DNA of 64,000 bases, from NCBI GenBank assembly GCA_035653615.1, contig DASRBN010000003.1, positions 147,931 through 211,930 on the forward strand. Reading direction: 5' to 3'. Positions 1 through 9,291 of this stretch are shown in pieces. How positions within the stretch are numbered: the first letter of the stretch is position 1; each line of letters starts with the position of its first letter. The notes beneath the pieces were generated by a model that saw nothing but the letters and a program-made list of their open reading frames with translations, did not search any database and was not told the DNA's origin. The translations under genes were made by a program, and so were the position numbers. Origin of the DNA: Ktedonobacteraceae bacterium (lineage in GTDB: Bacteria > Chloroflexota > Ktedonobacteria > Ktedonobacterales > Ktedonobacteraceae).

Positions 1-659
1 AGGTCGGTGAGGGCCTGTAATGGCGTGGGCTGGTAGGTCGATTGCTCTTCTGGATTGGGCGGAGTATTCTTGTTGGCCTGGTTCTGTGAGGGGCAGGGAA
101 CAGTGACTCCTGTGCCGCAGGGCGGGTTATGAAATTCGGTGGCGGCGTCGATAATCACGTAGTTGCCGTTCTGCTTTTGCCAGTTGATCACCGTTTCGAG
201 CCACTGCTGGAAGTGCATATGTGCGTTGGGGACGTAGACGTTGGTATCCCACCAGTAGGTGTTAATCGCTTCGCGTACTACATTCATGGGTATATGCTGC
301 TTATACCAGCTGATAGAGGATAATGGTTGATGCCCGGCTGAACTGAGGAACAGACCGCCCATATTCATGCCCAGCAGGTGAACCAGGCAATTATGCGAAT
401 CGACGATCTGGCCGGCAGCATTGACGTGCAGCCAGGAAAAGGTATAGGAGCCATCGGGATTTTTTGTCACGCCCTGGCCATTGCACGTGGCCGAACCCGT
501 GCCAGGTGTAGGAGTGGTCGAACCCACCGGTGACGAGTTGGACCTGCTCAGAAATATGTACGATAAGGAAAAGGTGACGACAAGGACGGCTAAAGCAAGC
601 AATGCGAAAAAGATGATCAGATTGCGATTTCTATGTGGATTTCCGGGAAAGTCATTCAT
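1..659 (-). CDS. GH5-like secreted glycoside hydrolase, N-terminal part (cut by window edge)
   Basis: The frame is open from an ATG at 657-659 to the window edge, giving the first 219 residues. Residues about 14-36 form one hydrophobic segment (signal anchor), followed by a Ser/Thr/Pro/Gly linker. The next stretch (SWLHVNAAGQIVDSHNC, then LVHLLGMNMGGLFLS) has the shape of the start of family 5 glycosidases and cellulases, where an opening beta strand leads into the conserved G-x-N segment. WLETVINW and NYVIIDAATE look like the following helix and strand. The catalytic glutamates lie outside the window, so activity cannot be judged. It precedes no other gene here and lies downstream of the DUF4012 gene on the same strand. 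The family call comes from pattern recognition only. Confidence 0.6.
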   Translation of the reverse strand, partial: MNDFPGNPHRNRNLIIFFALLALAVLVVTFSLSYIFLSRSNSSPVGSTTPTPGTGSATCNGQGVTKNPDGSYTFSWLHVNAAGQIVDSHNCLVHLLGMNMGGLFLSSAGHQPLSSISWYKQHIPMNVVREAINTYWWDTNVYVPNAHMHFQQWLETVINWQKQNGNYVIIDAATEFHNPPCGTGVTVPCPSQNQANKNTPPNPEEQSTYQPTPLQALTD

Positions 660-681
660 TACAATCACCCCTGAGCGCCAT

Positions 682-714
682 CATGTCATTCTGAGCGAAG
701 CGAAGAATCTCATG
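682..714. repeat. Family A repeat, single arm
   Basis: A single copy of the CATTCTGAGCG / GCGAAGAATC sequence, flanked by CATG on both sides, lies between the GH5-like gene and the DUF4012 gene. Other copies in the window are two-armed palindromes; this one has only one arm. A family E-like stretch follows at about 755-783. Confidence 0.75.
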
Positions 715-786
715 ATCGCAGCCTTTTACTTCCAATTCCATAAACCGGTTCGGCATAGGGACATACCCTTGTGGCCGCCCTTCGAA

Positions 787-3444
787 CTATATCCCGTTTT
801 GGGGATAGCAGCCTGTAGCGTCCTGAGCCTTTTGTGGTCGCCCGTCTTTTGCGGTTGCTCTGTTCTGCGGCACTGTAAAAGACCTGTCATCACTCAGGAT
901 GCCATTGAAATACAGGCCTGATGTTCCGAGTATAGTACAGTTGGCGGGAGTTGGCAAAATTGTGAGGTTCAATGCGGGAAAAGTACCAGCCTGACGCTGC
1001 ACGAGTAAAGCATAGGGATGGTTGCCCATGGGGGGGACGTACCAGGATACGGTGATAGTCATGGCGCAGTTTTTAGGGACGACGACGTAGCCGCCGAACA
1101 TGGCGCGGCCTGGCTCGTCGCTGGTGAGGGTGGTTGGTGGTCCTATGGTGTCAAGTGGCAGGAAGTCTCCACCACTCGGGTCGATGTTGGACGGGGCGGC
1201 TGCTCCCGGCTCGTACTGGCCGCTGGGACAGACGAGTTCATTTCCACGGTAGACGCCGCTGGCAGGGCATGGCGCGTAGGGGCCACCACAGAGAGGTGTA
1301 CCGGTATCGAAACCATCACCCCATAAGAATTTGCTGGTTGGCGGCACATAGATACGCACGTAATCACGATAGGTATCATAGCCGTAGACCGGCCCAATCT
1401 GGGTATACATGAGCCGCATTCGCAGCACATGAGTAGCTCCACCCTCGGCATTGAGCGTAACCGTATCATTCAGGCTGGTCTGCACATACTGAGAGGCCTT
1501 GCTGGCGCTGACGTTGGCCTGCACAATGTAGAGTCCATCATGTGTGGTTGAGCGATCCATTTGCCCGGCATCGCCGTACTGCATCAATAATCCCTCGATC
1601 TGCGGGTTGGTAAAGTATACCTGCAGGTCGCGCGTTTTCAGGTCATACAGCGCTTCGCGTGCAATAGCGAGTAGTTCATCAGGGGGCGCCTGGCGAATTT
1701 TCTGTACCAGCAGTTGAGCCAGCAGCGAAGTGAAGCGCTTGCGGTTTGAGGTAACTTTATTATCTGGCTGTACTACGGCCTGTTTAGCGATGCCTGCATT
1801 GTCCTGCTGATAATAATGCAGGCGATTTTCAAGGTTTTGCGCTGTAATGACCTCGTTGTAGGCAGAAACTGGAATAGGGCCGATGATAGTGAGGATGTGT
1901 TCAATCAGCATGGGGGTGAACAGGATATCTCCATCGACGACGTGACCGGTTTCCTGCCGGTATTGGGTAATGGCGATTTGCGCCGAGGTTGGAAAGTCGG
2001 CGGAGAGATTCGAGTCGCGCAACCCCCAGTTTGCGAAAGGCCACCAGGAGCGGTACTGCGATGGCGCCAGGTTGCCCAGCGTGGGGCTGTTATCGGCATA
2101 CTCGATCAACGAAATATCTTTGAGCGCGAACGGCGCGACTCGCCCGCCGCTGATGGTCAGTTCGCCATACTGACCCGTAAATCCGCCCGTTGGTCGTAAT
2201 TCGGCGCGATCCATTGTCTGCACCAGAAAAGTACGCGGCTGGTCGACGCCAAGAATCCAGCCTGCCGCGCCGAGCAGATCATGTGCCTGCGTCAAATCAG
2301 TCGTTACCTGCGGCAAAGCTTGTAGCAACTGCGCGAATTCGTCGCGTTCCTGCGCGCTGACAGGCAAAGCGCTGAGCGTGATCTGCTGCGATTGCGCCAT
2401 AATATCGCGTAGCTCGGGTAACACTTCATCAATCGTTGTGCCAAGCAGATTCAAGGTATTCTGTGTCACCAGCGGTTTGCCGGTGCTTGTCAGCAGCGAG
2501 CCATGCAATGAAGGCGCAAGGATCAGCGCTGTATTGATTACCTCTTGCCCGATAGCGCAGGCGTCGATACCGATCTGGCTGGCGGCGCGTGCCGATCTGA
2601 TTTGAGGGAGATACTGCGGCAGAAAGGTAGCAACGTTGTGGATGAGCGAAGAATGATCCAGCGTCTGCTGGAGCTGCTGGAAATCGCTGTTGGCGGCGTG
2701 CAGTTCCTTTTGCGCGCTATGCAGCCTGTTGGTATCAAAAAGACCACCGGGATGGGTTTTGGCGCCGGTAAAGATGGTTTTGACGTTGAGCAGGTGCTGA
2801 ACGCCATCGTGTGCCTCGTTGCGCAGATCACTGTAGGTTCGGTAGGCGTCGATGCCCACACCGGCGGCAAAACCAATGGGAACAAAAATACCCAGCAGGA
2901 TGATAGCGAGCAGTACCATGTGGGGGATACGGCGCTTTTTTGACGAGCGATCTACGGGCCGATTATCCTGTGCTCCAGGTGAGGCCGTTAAATCACCGGC
3001 CGTATCTTCCCGTAGGGGCCGGTTTACCGTACTCACCGCCGATTCATCGGCCTCGATGGCACCAGGCTCTAAAAGGGGCAAGGGCCTGGTCTTCTTTTCT
3101 GGCGGGGTTTCTATTGGGCCAGTCTCGCCAGGGTGCGTCATTACAGTCGCCATGGTATCCTCTGCTAACATATCGGGGGATAACTGCATGGGGCGTTGTG
3201 GTAATTGCTCGTAAAAGTCCAGCAGATCGGACTTGCCACGGTCATCAACCGCGAATGGGTACTCATGCTCTGAAATACCACTACGCGAGCATTCCTGCAA
3301 AAAGAGGCCGTGAAGATCTTCCGTATCTACAGCTGGCTCCTGCTGGCTATGCGTGATGAGCCATTGTTCCAACTCTGGATGCCTGCTTAATAAGGCGAAA
3401 AACTCCGTGTTGGCGGTATGGTGGCCGGCAGGTGTGACTGACAT
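787..3444 (-). CDS. DUF4012 domain membrane protein
   Basis: An 885-residue protein. Residues 1-170 are soluble and low in complexity, a single membrane segment lies at about 176-197, and the large extracytoplasmic part carries the features I associate with DUF4012 (MAQSQQITLSALP, a Gly-rich TGGFTGQYGELTIS strand, then the ITQYRQETG region). DUF4012 proteins of actinobacteria and Chloroflexota have no firmly assigned reaction; they often sit near cell-envelope polysaccharide genes, and here the neighbour is a GH5-like secreted enzyme. Residues 133-147 (EADESAVSTVNRPLR) are encoded by a 45-bp family B repeat inserted in frame just before the membrane segment. The last ~20 residues may also be repeat-derived (family E-like DNA near 820-845). 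The ATG at 3444 is the first in frame and has only a weak Shine-Dalgarno. Confidence 0.75.
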   Translation of the reverse strand: MSVTPAGHHTANTEFFALLSRHPELEQWLITHSQQEPAVDTEDLHGLFLQECSRSGISEHEYPFAVDDRGKSDLLDFYEQLPQRPMQLSPDMLAEDTMATVMTHPGETGPIETPPEKKTRPLPLLEPGAIEADESAVSTVNRPLREDTAGDLTASPGAQDNRPVDRSSKKRRIPHMVLLAIILLGIFVPIGFAAGVGIDAYRTYSDLRNEAHDGVQHLLNVKTIFTGAKTHPGGLFDTNRLHSAQKELHAANSDFQQLQQTLDHSSLIHNVATFLPQYLPQIRSARAASQIGIDACAIGQEVINTALILAPSLHGSLLTSTGKPLVTQNTLNLLGTTIDEVLPELRDIMAQSQQITLSALPVSAQERDEFAQLLQALPQVTTDLTQAHDLLGAAGWILGVDQPRTFLVQTMDRAELRPTGGFTGQYGELTISGGRVAPFALKDISLIEYADNSPTLGNLAPSQYRSWWPFANWGLRDSNLSADFPTSAQIAITQYRQETGHVVDGDILFTPMLIEHILTIIGPIPVSAYNEVITAQNLENRLHYYQQDNAGIAKQAVVQPDNKVTSNRKRFTSLLAQLLVQKIRQAPPDELLAIAREALYDLKTRDLQVYFTNPQIEGLLMQYGDAGQMDRSTTHDGLYIVQANVSASKASQYVQTSLNDTVTLNAEGGATHVLRMRLMYTQIGPVYGYDTYRDYVRIYVPPTSKFLWGDGFDTGTPLCGGPYAPCPASGVYRGNELVCPSGQYEPGAAAPSNIDPSGGDFLPLDTIGPPTTLTSDEPGRAMFGGYVVVPKNCAMTITVSWYVPPMGNHPYALLVQRQAGTFPALNLTILPTPANCTILGTSGLYFNGILSDDRSFTVPQNRATAKDGRPQKAQDATGCYPQNGI
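3010..3054 (-). repeat. Family B 45-bp repeat inside the DUF4012 gene
   Basis: Read on the minus strand this is a 45-bp unit starting GAGGCCGATGAATCGGC and ending CGGCCCCTACGG. It matches copies at 5693-5737, 20230-20372 and 44882-44926. It encodes 15 residues in frame, between a Pro/Glu-rich linker and the membrane segment of the DUF4012 protein. Confidence 0.85.
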
Positions 3445-3715
3445 GAGATAATTTCCAGGCCCCCAGGATAGACCCGTGGCGATGCGCTATTTCAATACCC
3501 TACAGGTAATACGTTGCAGCAACCAGACCTGATACACCTGTGACATATGATTCCCGTCCAGCACTGGATCAGGCCCTTGAAGAGGCTGTATGATTCCCTT
3601 ACATCTAGTAGTATAACGCCGCTGTGAGATATATCGTCTCTTTTGTATAAGCCGCCTGTGATATACTTCCGTTAAGCGGACGACACGCGATGCGAACATT
3701 GATGGAGTAGCCTGC

Positions 3716-6229
3716 TTGCGAAAAAATTTCCAACAAAAAAGCCTGGGAGCCTACTATACGCGCCCCGAAATCACTACCTACTTGAGCAAGCGGACCATTC
3801 ATAGCTGTATCCTGCAAAAAATCAAGCCTCAAGTCATTGCTGAGTCTTTAGCCCTGGGCAGAGCGAACGCGGAAGAAACCGAAGCTCTGAGTGCAGCGAA
3901 GGGGAAGAATCCGCCTTTCTCTTCAATGGAAGAGTTGCTGGCAAACCTCGAAGCTGATCTTTGCCGGAAATTGCTCGCTATCCTACCCACCATCTCCATT
4001 CTTGACCCTGCTTGCGGCGATGGCGCGTTTCTCGTCGCGGCGCTGGAAACACTGACCGGCATATACGAAGCCATAATGAGCAGGATTGCAAGCCTGCGCG
4101 ACCCAGACCTGATGCACTGGCTCGAACAGGCGCGCGCGGAGCATGGTAATCTGGCGTATTTCATCAAAAAGAAGATCATCCGCGAAAACCTCTTCGGCGT
4201 AGATATCATGCAGGAAGCGGTTGAAACAACCAGGCAGCGCCTCTATGAAGCCCTCGTTTATCACTGTAAAGGCGGGAGCAGTGTGGATGAGGGGATGGAA
4301 CCCTTGCGGTCGCCCGCGATGGGGTCTGAACTCCATTTCAATATTCGCACCGGCAATGCGCTAATCGGCCTGCTGCAGTCGGATAAGGATGCGTGGGATG
4401 CCGATGCTGCCTGTCTCAACCGGTTATTACTCGCCGAGTTCAAGGGATTGGGTATTACATATCAGCAAGCGACCTGGAATGCTCAGGAGCAGCGGGCAGG
4501 AAAACCCATAGCGCGAGCGCTAACCATCGCGGATATTGAAGCGCTGCAGCCTTTCCATTGGAGCTACGAATTTCCTCAGATCATGCGCGAACGTGGCGGA
4601 TTCGATATCATCATTACCAATCCACCCTGGGAAATATACAAGCCGCAGGCCAAAGAGTTCCTTGCCACCCACTCTGAACTGGTACGCAAAAATAGCATGC
4701 GCATCGAGGACTTTGCGCTGGAACAGGCCAGACTGCTACAGGACCCGGAAATTCGCGCCGCCTGGTTGGATTACGCGAGCCGTTTTGCCTATCAAAGCGC
4801 TTATTTTCGCTCGGCGGCGCAATACAGGTGCCAGCTTTCCATCATCAACGGCAAAAAACACGGCAGCGACATCAATCTCTATAAGCTCTTCACCGAACAA
4901 TGCTACAATCTACTGCGCGAGGGAGGATTCTGTGGCCTGGTCATTCCAAGCGGCATCTATACCGACCTGGGAGCGAAGAAATTGCGCGAGATGCTGTTTG
5001 AGCAGGCGCGAATCACGGGCATGTGCTGTTTCGAGAATACAAAGACCATCTTCGCGCAGGTGCATCGCAGCTACAAGTTCGTTGTGCTGACCTTCGAAAA
5101 AGGTGGGCAGACACAGGCGTTTCCGGCAGCCTTTATGCGCCAGGATATTGCTGAACTGCAATCATTTCCCGAGAATGGCGCAGTGGAGATACCCGTCGCT
5201 CTTATTCGCCGCCTCGCGCCTGGCTCGCTTTCGATTATGGAGTTCAAGCATGACATGGATAGACGGATCGCTCGTAAGATGCTGGAGTATCCACTGCTGG
5301 GTGAAAGACTTGCGAAAACATGGAACCTGGTGCTGGCGAACGAATTGCATATGACCAACGATAGTTCCCTCTTTCGCACAGAACCTGCACCGGGCAGCCT
5401 GCCGCTCTACGAGGGCAAAATGATTCACCAGTTCGCCACATACCGTTCGCTGACCTCGCTGGCGCGGCCTCGTTATTGGGTGCTTGAACAAGAAGGACGA
5501 CGCGCGCTGCCTGGTCACAAAAGCGATAGCGGCCAGCAGCTGGATTACCAGTACTACCGCCTGGCATATCGTAGCATCGGGCGCAAAACCGACCGCCGTG
5601 CTTTGATTGCCACCATCTTGCCCCGGAATGTCTTCGCGGGAAATTCGTTGTTCGTTTCGCGACGGCTTGATCCAGGCAATAGGCAACCTACGGAGGCCGA
5701 TCAATCGGCGGTGGGCGCGATGAATCGGCCCCTACGGGAGCGTTTCGAGGGTGACGATGTCGCGGGATCATTGCTGATAGACGATTGCGAACTGCTCTAT
5801 CTTGTCGCCATCCTGAACAGCTTTGTCGCGGATTATTTCACCGGGCAGAAAATCTCGGCCAATTTGAATATGTTTTACATCTACCAGTTGCCGGTGCCTC
5901 GTCTGCCGAGAGAGGATGCCAGGTTCAGAATGATCGTGGAGCGTGCCGCGCGGCTCATCTGCATCACGCCTGAATATGACGCGTTATGGGAAATAGTCAT
6001 GCCATGTTCAACCTGGTCGTCCGCGCTGGTCGCTATTGAGGCGAAGGAAAGAGCAACGTTACGGGCCGAAATGGATGGGCTTATTGCTCATCTCTATGGC
6101 CTGAGCGAGGAAGAATTTTGTCACGTGCTGGAGACGTTTCCCCTGGTTGAGAAATCCGTAAAAGCCCGGGTCCTGTATGCTTATTGCAAATATGATGCTC
6201 TGCCCCAACTTTTGAGAGGTTACCAATAA
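3716..6229 (+). CDS. Adenine-specific DNA methyltransferase, Eco57I/TaqI type, solitary
   Basis: An 837-residue N6-adenine methyltransferase. Motif I (LDPACGDGAFL, about residues 96-106) binds AdoMet; motif IV is NPPW at about 302-305. The C-terminal part ends in a TaqI-like target-recognition domain (segments YWVLEQEGRR, LLYLVAILNS, MFYIYQLPVP). The start is TTG with GGAG eight bases upstream; no in-frame ATG precedes it. No endonuclease gene or nuclease motif is visible nearby, so it may be an orphan or regulatory methylase or part of a phage-defence system completed elsewhere. Two repeat-derived insertions are in frame: family E at about residues 186-201 (VDEGMEPLRSP) and family B at 660-674 (EADQSAVGAMNRPLR), the latter within the recognition domain. 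Whether the enzyme tolerates them is unknown. Confidence 0.85.
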   Translation: MRKNFQQKSLGAYYTRPEITTYLSKRTIHSCILQKIKPQVIAESLALGRANAEETEALSAAKGKNPPFSSMEELLANLEADLCRKLLAILPTISILDPACGDGAFLVAALETLTGIYEAIMSRIASLRDPDLMHWLEQARAEHGNLAYFIKKKIIRENLFGVDIMQEAVETTRQRLYEALVYHCKGGSSVDEGMEPLRSPAMGSELHFNIRTGNALIGLLQSDKDAWDADAACLNRLLLAEFKGLGITYQQATWNAQEQRAGKPIARALTIADIEALQPFHWSYEFPQIMRERGGFDIIITNPPWEIYKPQAKEFLATHSELVRKNSMRIEDFALEQARLLQDPEIRAAWLDYASRFAYQSAYFRSAAQYRCQLSIINGKKHGSDINLYKLFTEQCYNLLREGGFCGLVIPSGIYTDLGAKKLREMLFEQARITGMCCFENTKTIFAQVHRSYKFVVLTFEKGGQTQAFPAAFMRQDIAELQSFPENGAVEIPVALIRRLAPGSLSIMEFKHDMDRRIARKMLEYPLLGERLAKTWNLVLANELHMTNDSSLFRTEPAPGSLPLYEGKMIHQFATYRSLTSLARPRYWVLEQEGRRALPGHKSDSGQQLDYQYYRLAYRSIGRKTDRRALIATILPRNVFAGNSLFVSRRLDPGNRQPTEADQSAVGAMNRPLRERFEGDDVAGSLLIDDCELLYLVAILNSFVADYFTGQKISANLNMFYIYQLPVPRLPREDARFRMIVERAARLICITPEYDALWEIVMPCSTWSSALVAIEAKERATLRAEMDGLIAHLYGLSEEEFCHVLETFPLVEKSVKARVLYAYCKYDALPQLLRGYQ
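4264..4324 (+). repeat. Family E repeat inside the methyltransferase gene
   Basis: The core from GTGGATGAGGGG to TTGCGGTCGCCC matches the copy at about 19708-19740 with 4 differences in 33 bases. Both copies are read in the same frame and give VDEG-x-x-PLRSP. Confidence 0.7.
5693..5737 (+). repeat. Family B 45-bp repeat inside the methyltransferase gene
   Basis: A full 45-bp unit, beginning GAGGCCGATCAATCGGC and ending CGGCCCCTACGG. It is in frame, adding 15 residues to the recognition domain. Confidence 0.85.
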
Positions 6230-6231
6230 CA

Positions 6232-7752
6232 CTACACCAGCCCGGGAAAAAAATCCTTTTTTATCTGTTCGCGCCCAACACGCATATTCCTGAGGACGTG
6301 TTCATATGCTCGCACCATTGCTGGAGGGCCGGACAGGTAAAATGTGCGCTCCTCGTAGTCTGGAACGGCTCTCAGAATCATCTGCTCGTTCAAGCGCCCT
6401 GTCAGGCCGGTCCAGTTGCGCGGGATCGCTTGTATGTTAGTCAGCGTGCAGAATACCTTGATGCCGAGTTTCGCCTGTGCCTCGCTTAAAATGTCCCTGT
6501 AGGCGATCTCGTCCGCCGTGCGGCTGACATAAAACAGCACGATATCGCGCCGCTGGCCGGTGTCGAGCAGGTATTTCAACATGCTGCGGTAGGGCGTAAT
6601 GCCGATGCCACCGGCGATGAAGGCGAGCTTTTCTTCTGGGTCAGGTGGCAGCGTAAAATCCCCGGCAATCTGTCCGGCCAGGATGGTTGCGCGGGCATCG
6701 ATGCGATACAGGGCCTGCTTGAATGTGCTGCTGTTTTCGTAGAAGCGCACTCCCAGACGCAGATTTTCCTCGGTCGGAGAAGATGCAAGCGTAAAATAAC
6801 GCCGGTTGCCCCTGCTATCCGGTTTTGGGTGCCCAAGAGTGAACTCCATATACTGCCCTGGCCGGTAGGCCAGTTTTTGTGATGGTTTGAAGACGAATTC
6901 GACGATTTCCGGTGCGATCTTGCTTTTTTTGCGCAACTTGAGCGAAACCCTGAACTTGGGACTCACGATGTAGGAGTAAAGGTTGCCGATCACCAGAGCC
7001 ACTTCGGGCGTGGAATAGACAGGCCCGATATGAATTTGCGGTATGAACAGGATACCTACGATAACGGCATAGATATCTTTCAGCAATTGTGTCGGCGGCG
7101 CTGTGAGCGGCTCCGTCAGCATGATCGCCGCGAAGAAAAAGAGGGGCGATTCGAGCAGCAGCAGCGGCAGTTCTTTGGTCAAAGCAAGCCCCTGCGTGAT
7201 GCTGACGAAACACACGGTGAGCAGGGAAGCGCCAATAAAGAACAAGACCATTTCGCCCGCGCGCAGCTTGCGCACCAGCAGCGCTCCACCAATCAATACC
7301 ACGGGCAGCATACTTGCGGTTCCCACCCACCAGCTGGCGGAATCGCCCAGCGCAAACGAGGTAATCACGACCGCAATCGCGGCGGGGTTAAAGATGTGCT
7401 TGTTGCGAAGAGAGAGAATATATTTGGAAGACATGGCCAGGATGGCGGCCCAGCCGAGAAAGGCCAGGCCACCCGCCGACGAGATGGGGTCAATGATCAG
7501 CGCCAGGATCAGGGCCGTGATATAGGCCGATTCGACGTTGGTTGGAACGGCGAAGATGCGCGCCAGGATCGTATTCGTGGCCCAGCACATCAGAACGAGG
7601 AAGGCGGTTGATACCAGCAGCGCGAGTGGCGAGAAGGGCAGCAGGTGAAAAAACGAAAGTACTTCCGCCACAGCAAGGTAGGCGATCAGCACATATAGCA
7701 CCAGGCGGTACATAGTGATGCGATCCAGCAGATCATCAACGCGTGTTATCAT
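6232..7752 (-). CDS. NqrB/RnfD-like membrane domain fused to FAD/NAD(P)H reductase
   Basis: A 506-residue fusion. The first ~270 residues are multi-pass membrane with an NqrB/RnfD-like NPAAIAVVITSFALGD segment. The C-terminal ~230 residues are a ferredoxin-NADP reductase fold: YRPGQYMEFTL with RRYFTLASSP (FAD binding), AFIAGGIGITPYRSM (NAD binding) and a terminal KKDFFPG. No [2Fe-2S] domain is present. It would take electrons from NAD(P)H through FAD into the membrane. The start is placed at ATG 7752, overlapping the upstream apbE-like gene by 17 bases as expected for coupled translation. The longer frame from 7806 would overlap by 71 bases. It is the last gene of the 8992-to-6232 minus-strand operon. 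Confidence 0.8.
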   Translation of the reverse strand: MITRVDDLLDRITMYRLVLYVLIAYLAVAEVLSFFHLLPFSPLALLVSTAFLVLMCWATNTILARIFAVPTNVESAYITALILALIIDPISSAGGLAFLGWAAILAMSSKYILSLRNKHIFNPAAIAVVITSFALGDSASWWVGTASMLPVVLIGGALLVRKLRAGEMVLFFIGASLLTVCFVSITQGLALTKELPLLLLESPLFFFAAIMLTEPLTAPPTQLLKDIYAVIVGILFIPQIHIGPVYSTPEVALVIGNLYSYIVSPKFRVSLKLRKKSKIAPEIVEFVFKPSQKLAYRPGQYMEFTLGHPKPDSRGNRRYFTLASSPTEENLRLGVRFYENSSTFKQALYRIDARATILAGQIAGDFTLPPDPEEKLAFIAGGIGITPYRSMLKYLLDTGQRRDIVLFYVSRTADEIAYRDILSEAQAKLGIKVFCTLTNIQAIPRNWTGLTGRLNEQMILRAVPDYEERTFYLSGPPAMVRAYEHVLRNMRVGREQIKKDFFPGLV

Positions 7753-8500
7753 CTTGCAGTACATACCTTTCAAAACCGGTGGTATAGGTTGCGCGTGCGG
7801 AGGCATCGATCATATATCCCTCAAACCCTGGCAACTCTTCGATAAAATAGATGCCCTTCTTTCCCATCGCGAAAGCAGCCGTGGCAAAGCGGTCGGCTTC
7901 ATAGACATTGGGGCCTATAACCGTCAGGCTGGCAACGTCCAGCAGTTGTTGTCCTGGATGATGCGGATTGTAAATGTGCTGCCCGCGAATGGCCGTGCCA
8001 GACGTGGCAATGCCCTTATTTGTGAGCGCCAGCACTTTGACGATTTCGTTGCGATTGAACGGATTGCGGATGCCGATGCGCCACAGTCTCCCAGGTTTCC
8101 CATCTTTGTAGCCCGACACTTGCATATCGCCGCCGGCATCGATGTAGAAATGCTGAAATGCTGCTTCTCTCAGCATCGTCGCGGCTTGCAGGATGGCCCA
8201 GCCCTTGACGATGCCGGACGGATCGAGGATGCCGTTATGCTGGATGTCGAAGTAGCCGCCGGTTTCCTGCCGCGTCTGCTCGCTTAACGCCAGGATGGTC
8301 CGCATATCATTGCTATACTCTTCGGGGCGCAACTCGCCGCGGTTGATTTGAGAAATCTCGCTGTTTTCCTTGTAAGTGCTGAAGGTAGCATCGATGACGC
8401 GAAAATAGTCAAACACGCTGGCAATGTCGGCTTGCGTGACGCGAGCATCATCAATCTCGACTGTGATGGGCATACCCATGAGTAGCTGCAGTTGTCTCAT
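7736..8500 (-). CDS. apbE: ApbE-type FAD:protein FMN transferase
   Basis: A 254-residue protein covering the ApbE family from its first strand (MGMPITVEI) onwards. Visible motifs are FSTYKENSEISQINR, GGYFDIQHNG with DPSGIVKGWA, FYIDAGGDMQVSG, GIRNP and IATSGTAIRG followed by His. ApbE enzymes transfer FMN from FAD to a Ser/Thr of a target protein on the outer face of the membrane. No signal peptide or lipobox is seen, so either it acts in the cytoplasm or the true start was missed. It lies 3 bases after the FMN-binding protein gene, its probable substrate, and overlaps the reductase gene downstream. Confidence 0.88.
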   Translation of the reverse strand: MRQLQLLMGMPITVEIDDARVTQADIASVFDYFRVIDATFSTYKENSEISQINRGELRPEEYSNDMRTILALSEQTRQETGGYFDIQHNGILDPSGIVKGWAILQAATMLREAAFQHFYIDAGGDMQVSGYKDGKPGRLWRIGIRNPFNRNEIVKVLALTNKGIATSGTAIRGQHIYNPHHPGQQLLDVASLTVIGPNVYEADRFATAAFAMGKKGIYFIEELPGFEGYMIDASARATYTTGFERYVLQDDNTR

Positions 8501-8503
8501 CGC

Positions 8504-8992
8504 TTATGCTTTCGCCTGCGCAAGCGCGTCGGAGAGAGATTGAATGAAGGCCATGCTGGTATCGGTGGCGCCTGTAATAATATCGACATTGGCGCTCTGG
8601 GCCTGGATCGCCTCGCTCGTCAGTTCCGGGTCGGCGATACTATTGATGTAGACGGAGCGGCTGCGATCATTGGGATACTGCAAGAACTGCACGTCGGTAA
8701 TCTTGCCGTTCTGAATGACGGCTTTGACCTGCACATTGCCCCACTGAGCATCGGCGACGCTGCCCGTGTAGGAACCGTCTTTGTAGAGCGCTCCTGGCGC
8801 CGGCGTCGAAGTGGTTCCCCCTGTCCCGCCTGCCGGAGGAGTAGAGGTTGAAGCGGGGGCCGTGGCGGAACTCGCAGGACGAGAGTCTACAGTAGAGGTC
8901 GGCACCTGCGCAATCAGACCGGCGCGACCATAGAGAAAACAATATACAACAAAGACTCCAATAATAACGACCGAAACAATGATTTTTTTCAC
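8504..8992 (-). CDS. FMN-binding domain protein, probable ApbE target
   Basis: A 162-residue protein with an N-terminal membrane anchor (about residues 4-24), a Ser/Thr/Ala/Pro/Gly linker (about 30-68) and a C-terminal FMN-binding domain (YKDGSYTGSVADAQWGNVQV). The sequence DIITGATDTS at about 137-146 matches the flavinylation site D-x-x-(S/T)-G-A-T, so FMN is predicted to be attached by phosphoester to Thr143. It is the first gene of an operon with apbE and the NqrB/RnfD-like reductase. The likely role is an extracytoplasmic one-electron carrier that accepts electrons from the membrane reductase. The start ATG at 8992 gives a normal anchor. Confidence 0.88.
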   Translation of the reverse strand: MKKIIVSVVIIGVFVVYCFLYGRAGLIAQVPTSTVDSRPASSATAPASTSTPPAGGTGGTTSTPAPGALYKDGSYTGSVADAQWGNVQVKAVIQNGKITDVQFLQYPNDRSRSVYINSIADPELTSEAIQAQSANVDIITGATDTSMAFIQSLSDALAQAKA

Positions 8993-9291
8993 CGCTATAC
9001 ACCCTCACACAGACACATACTAGCTGCCAACCTGATTATTCTCAATTGTAACATGAAAAGATCATCCTTCATCACCATCCATAAACATGAATATAGTGTA
9101 AGCGATGTGTATCAAATGGATTTCAGAAATATGTAAAAAAATTGTAAAGCCGCCTGTGGCTATGCCGGTTATAATGATCTTACCAGGTACTACTTTACCG
9201 GCCAAAAAGCGGAAATATGTTACAATTGTTCTATTAAAGTGTGCGATGAGTGCGCAAGAAAATAAAAACGGTAGAAAAGGAAGTTTACGTT

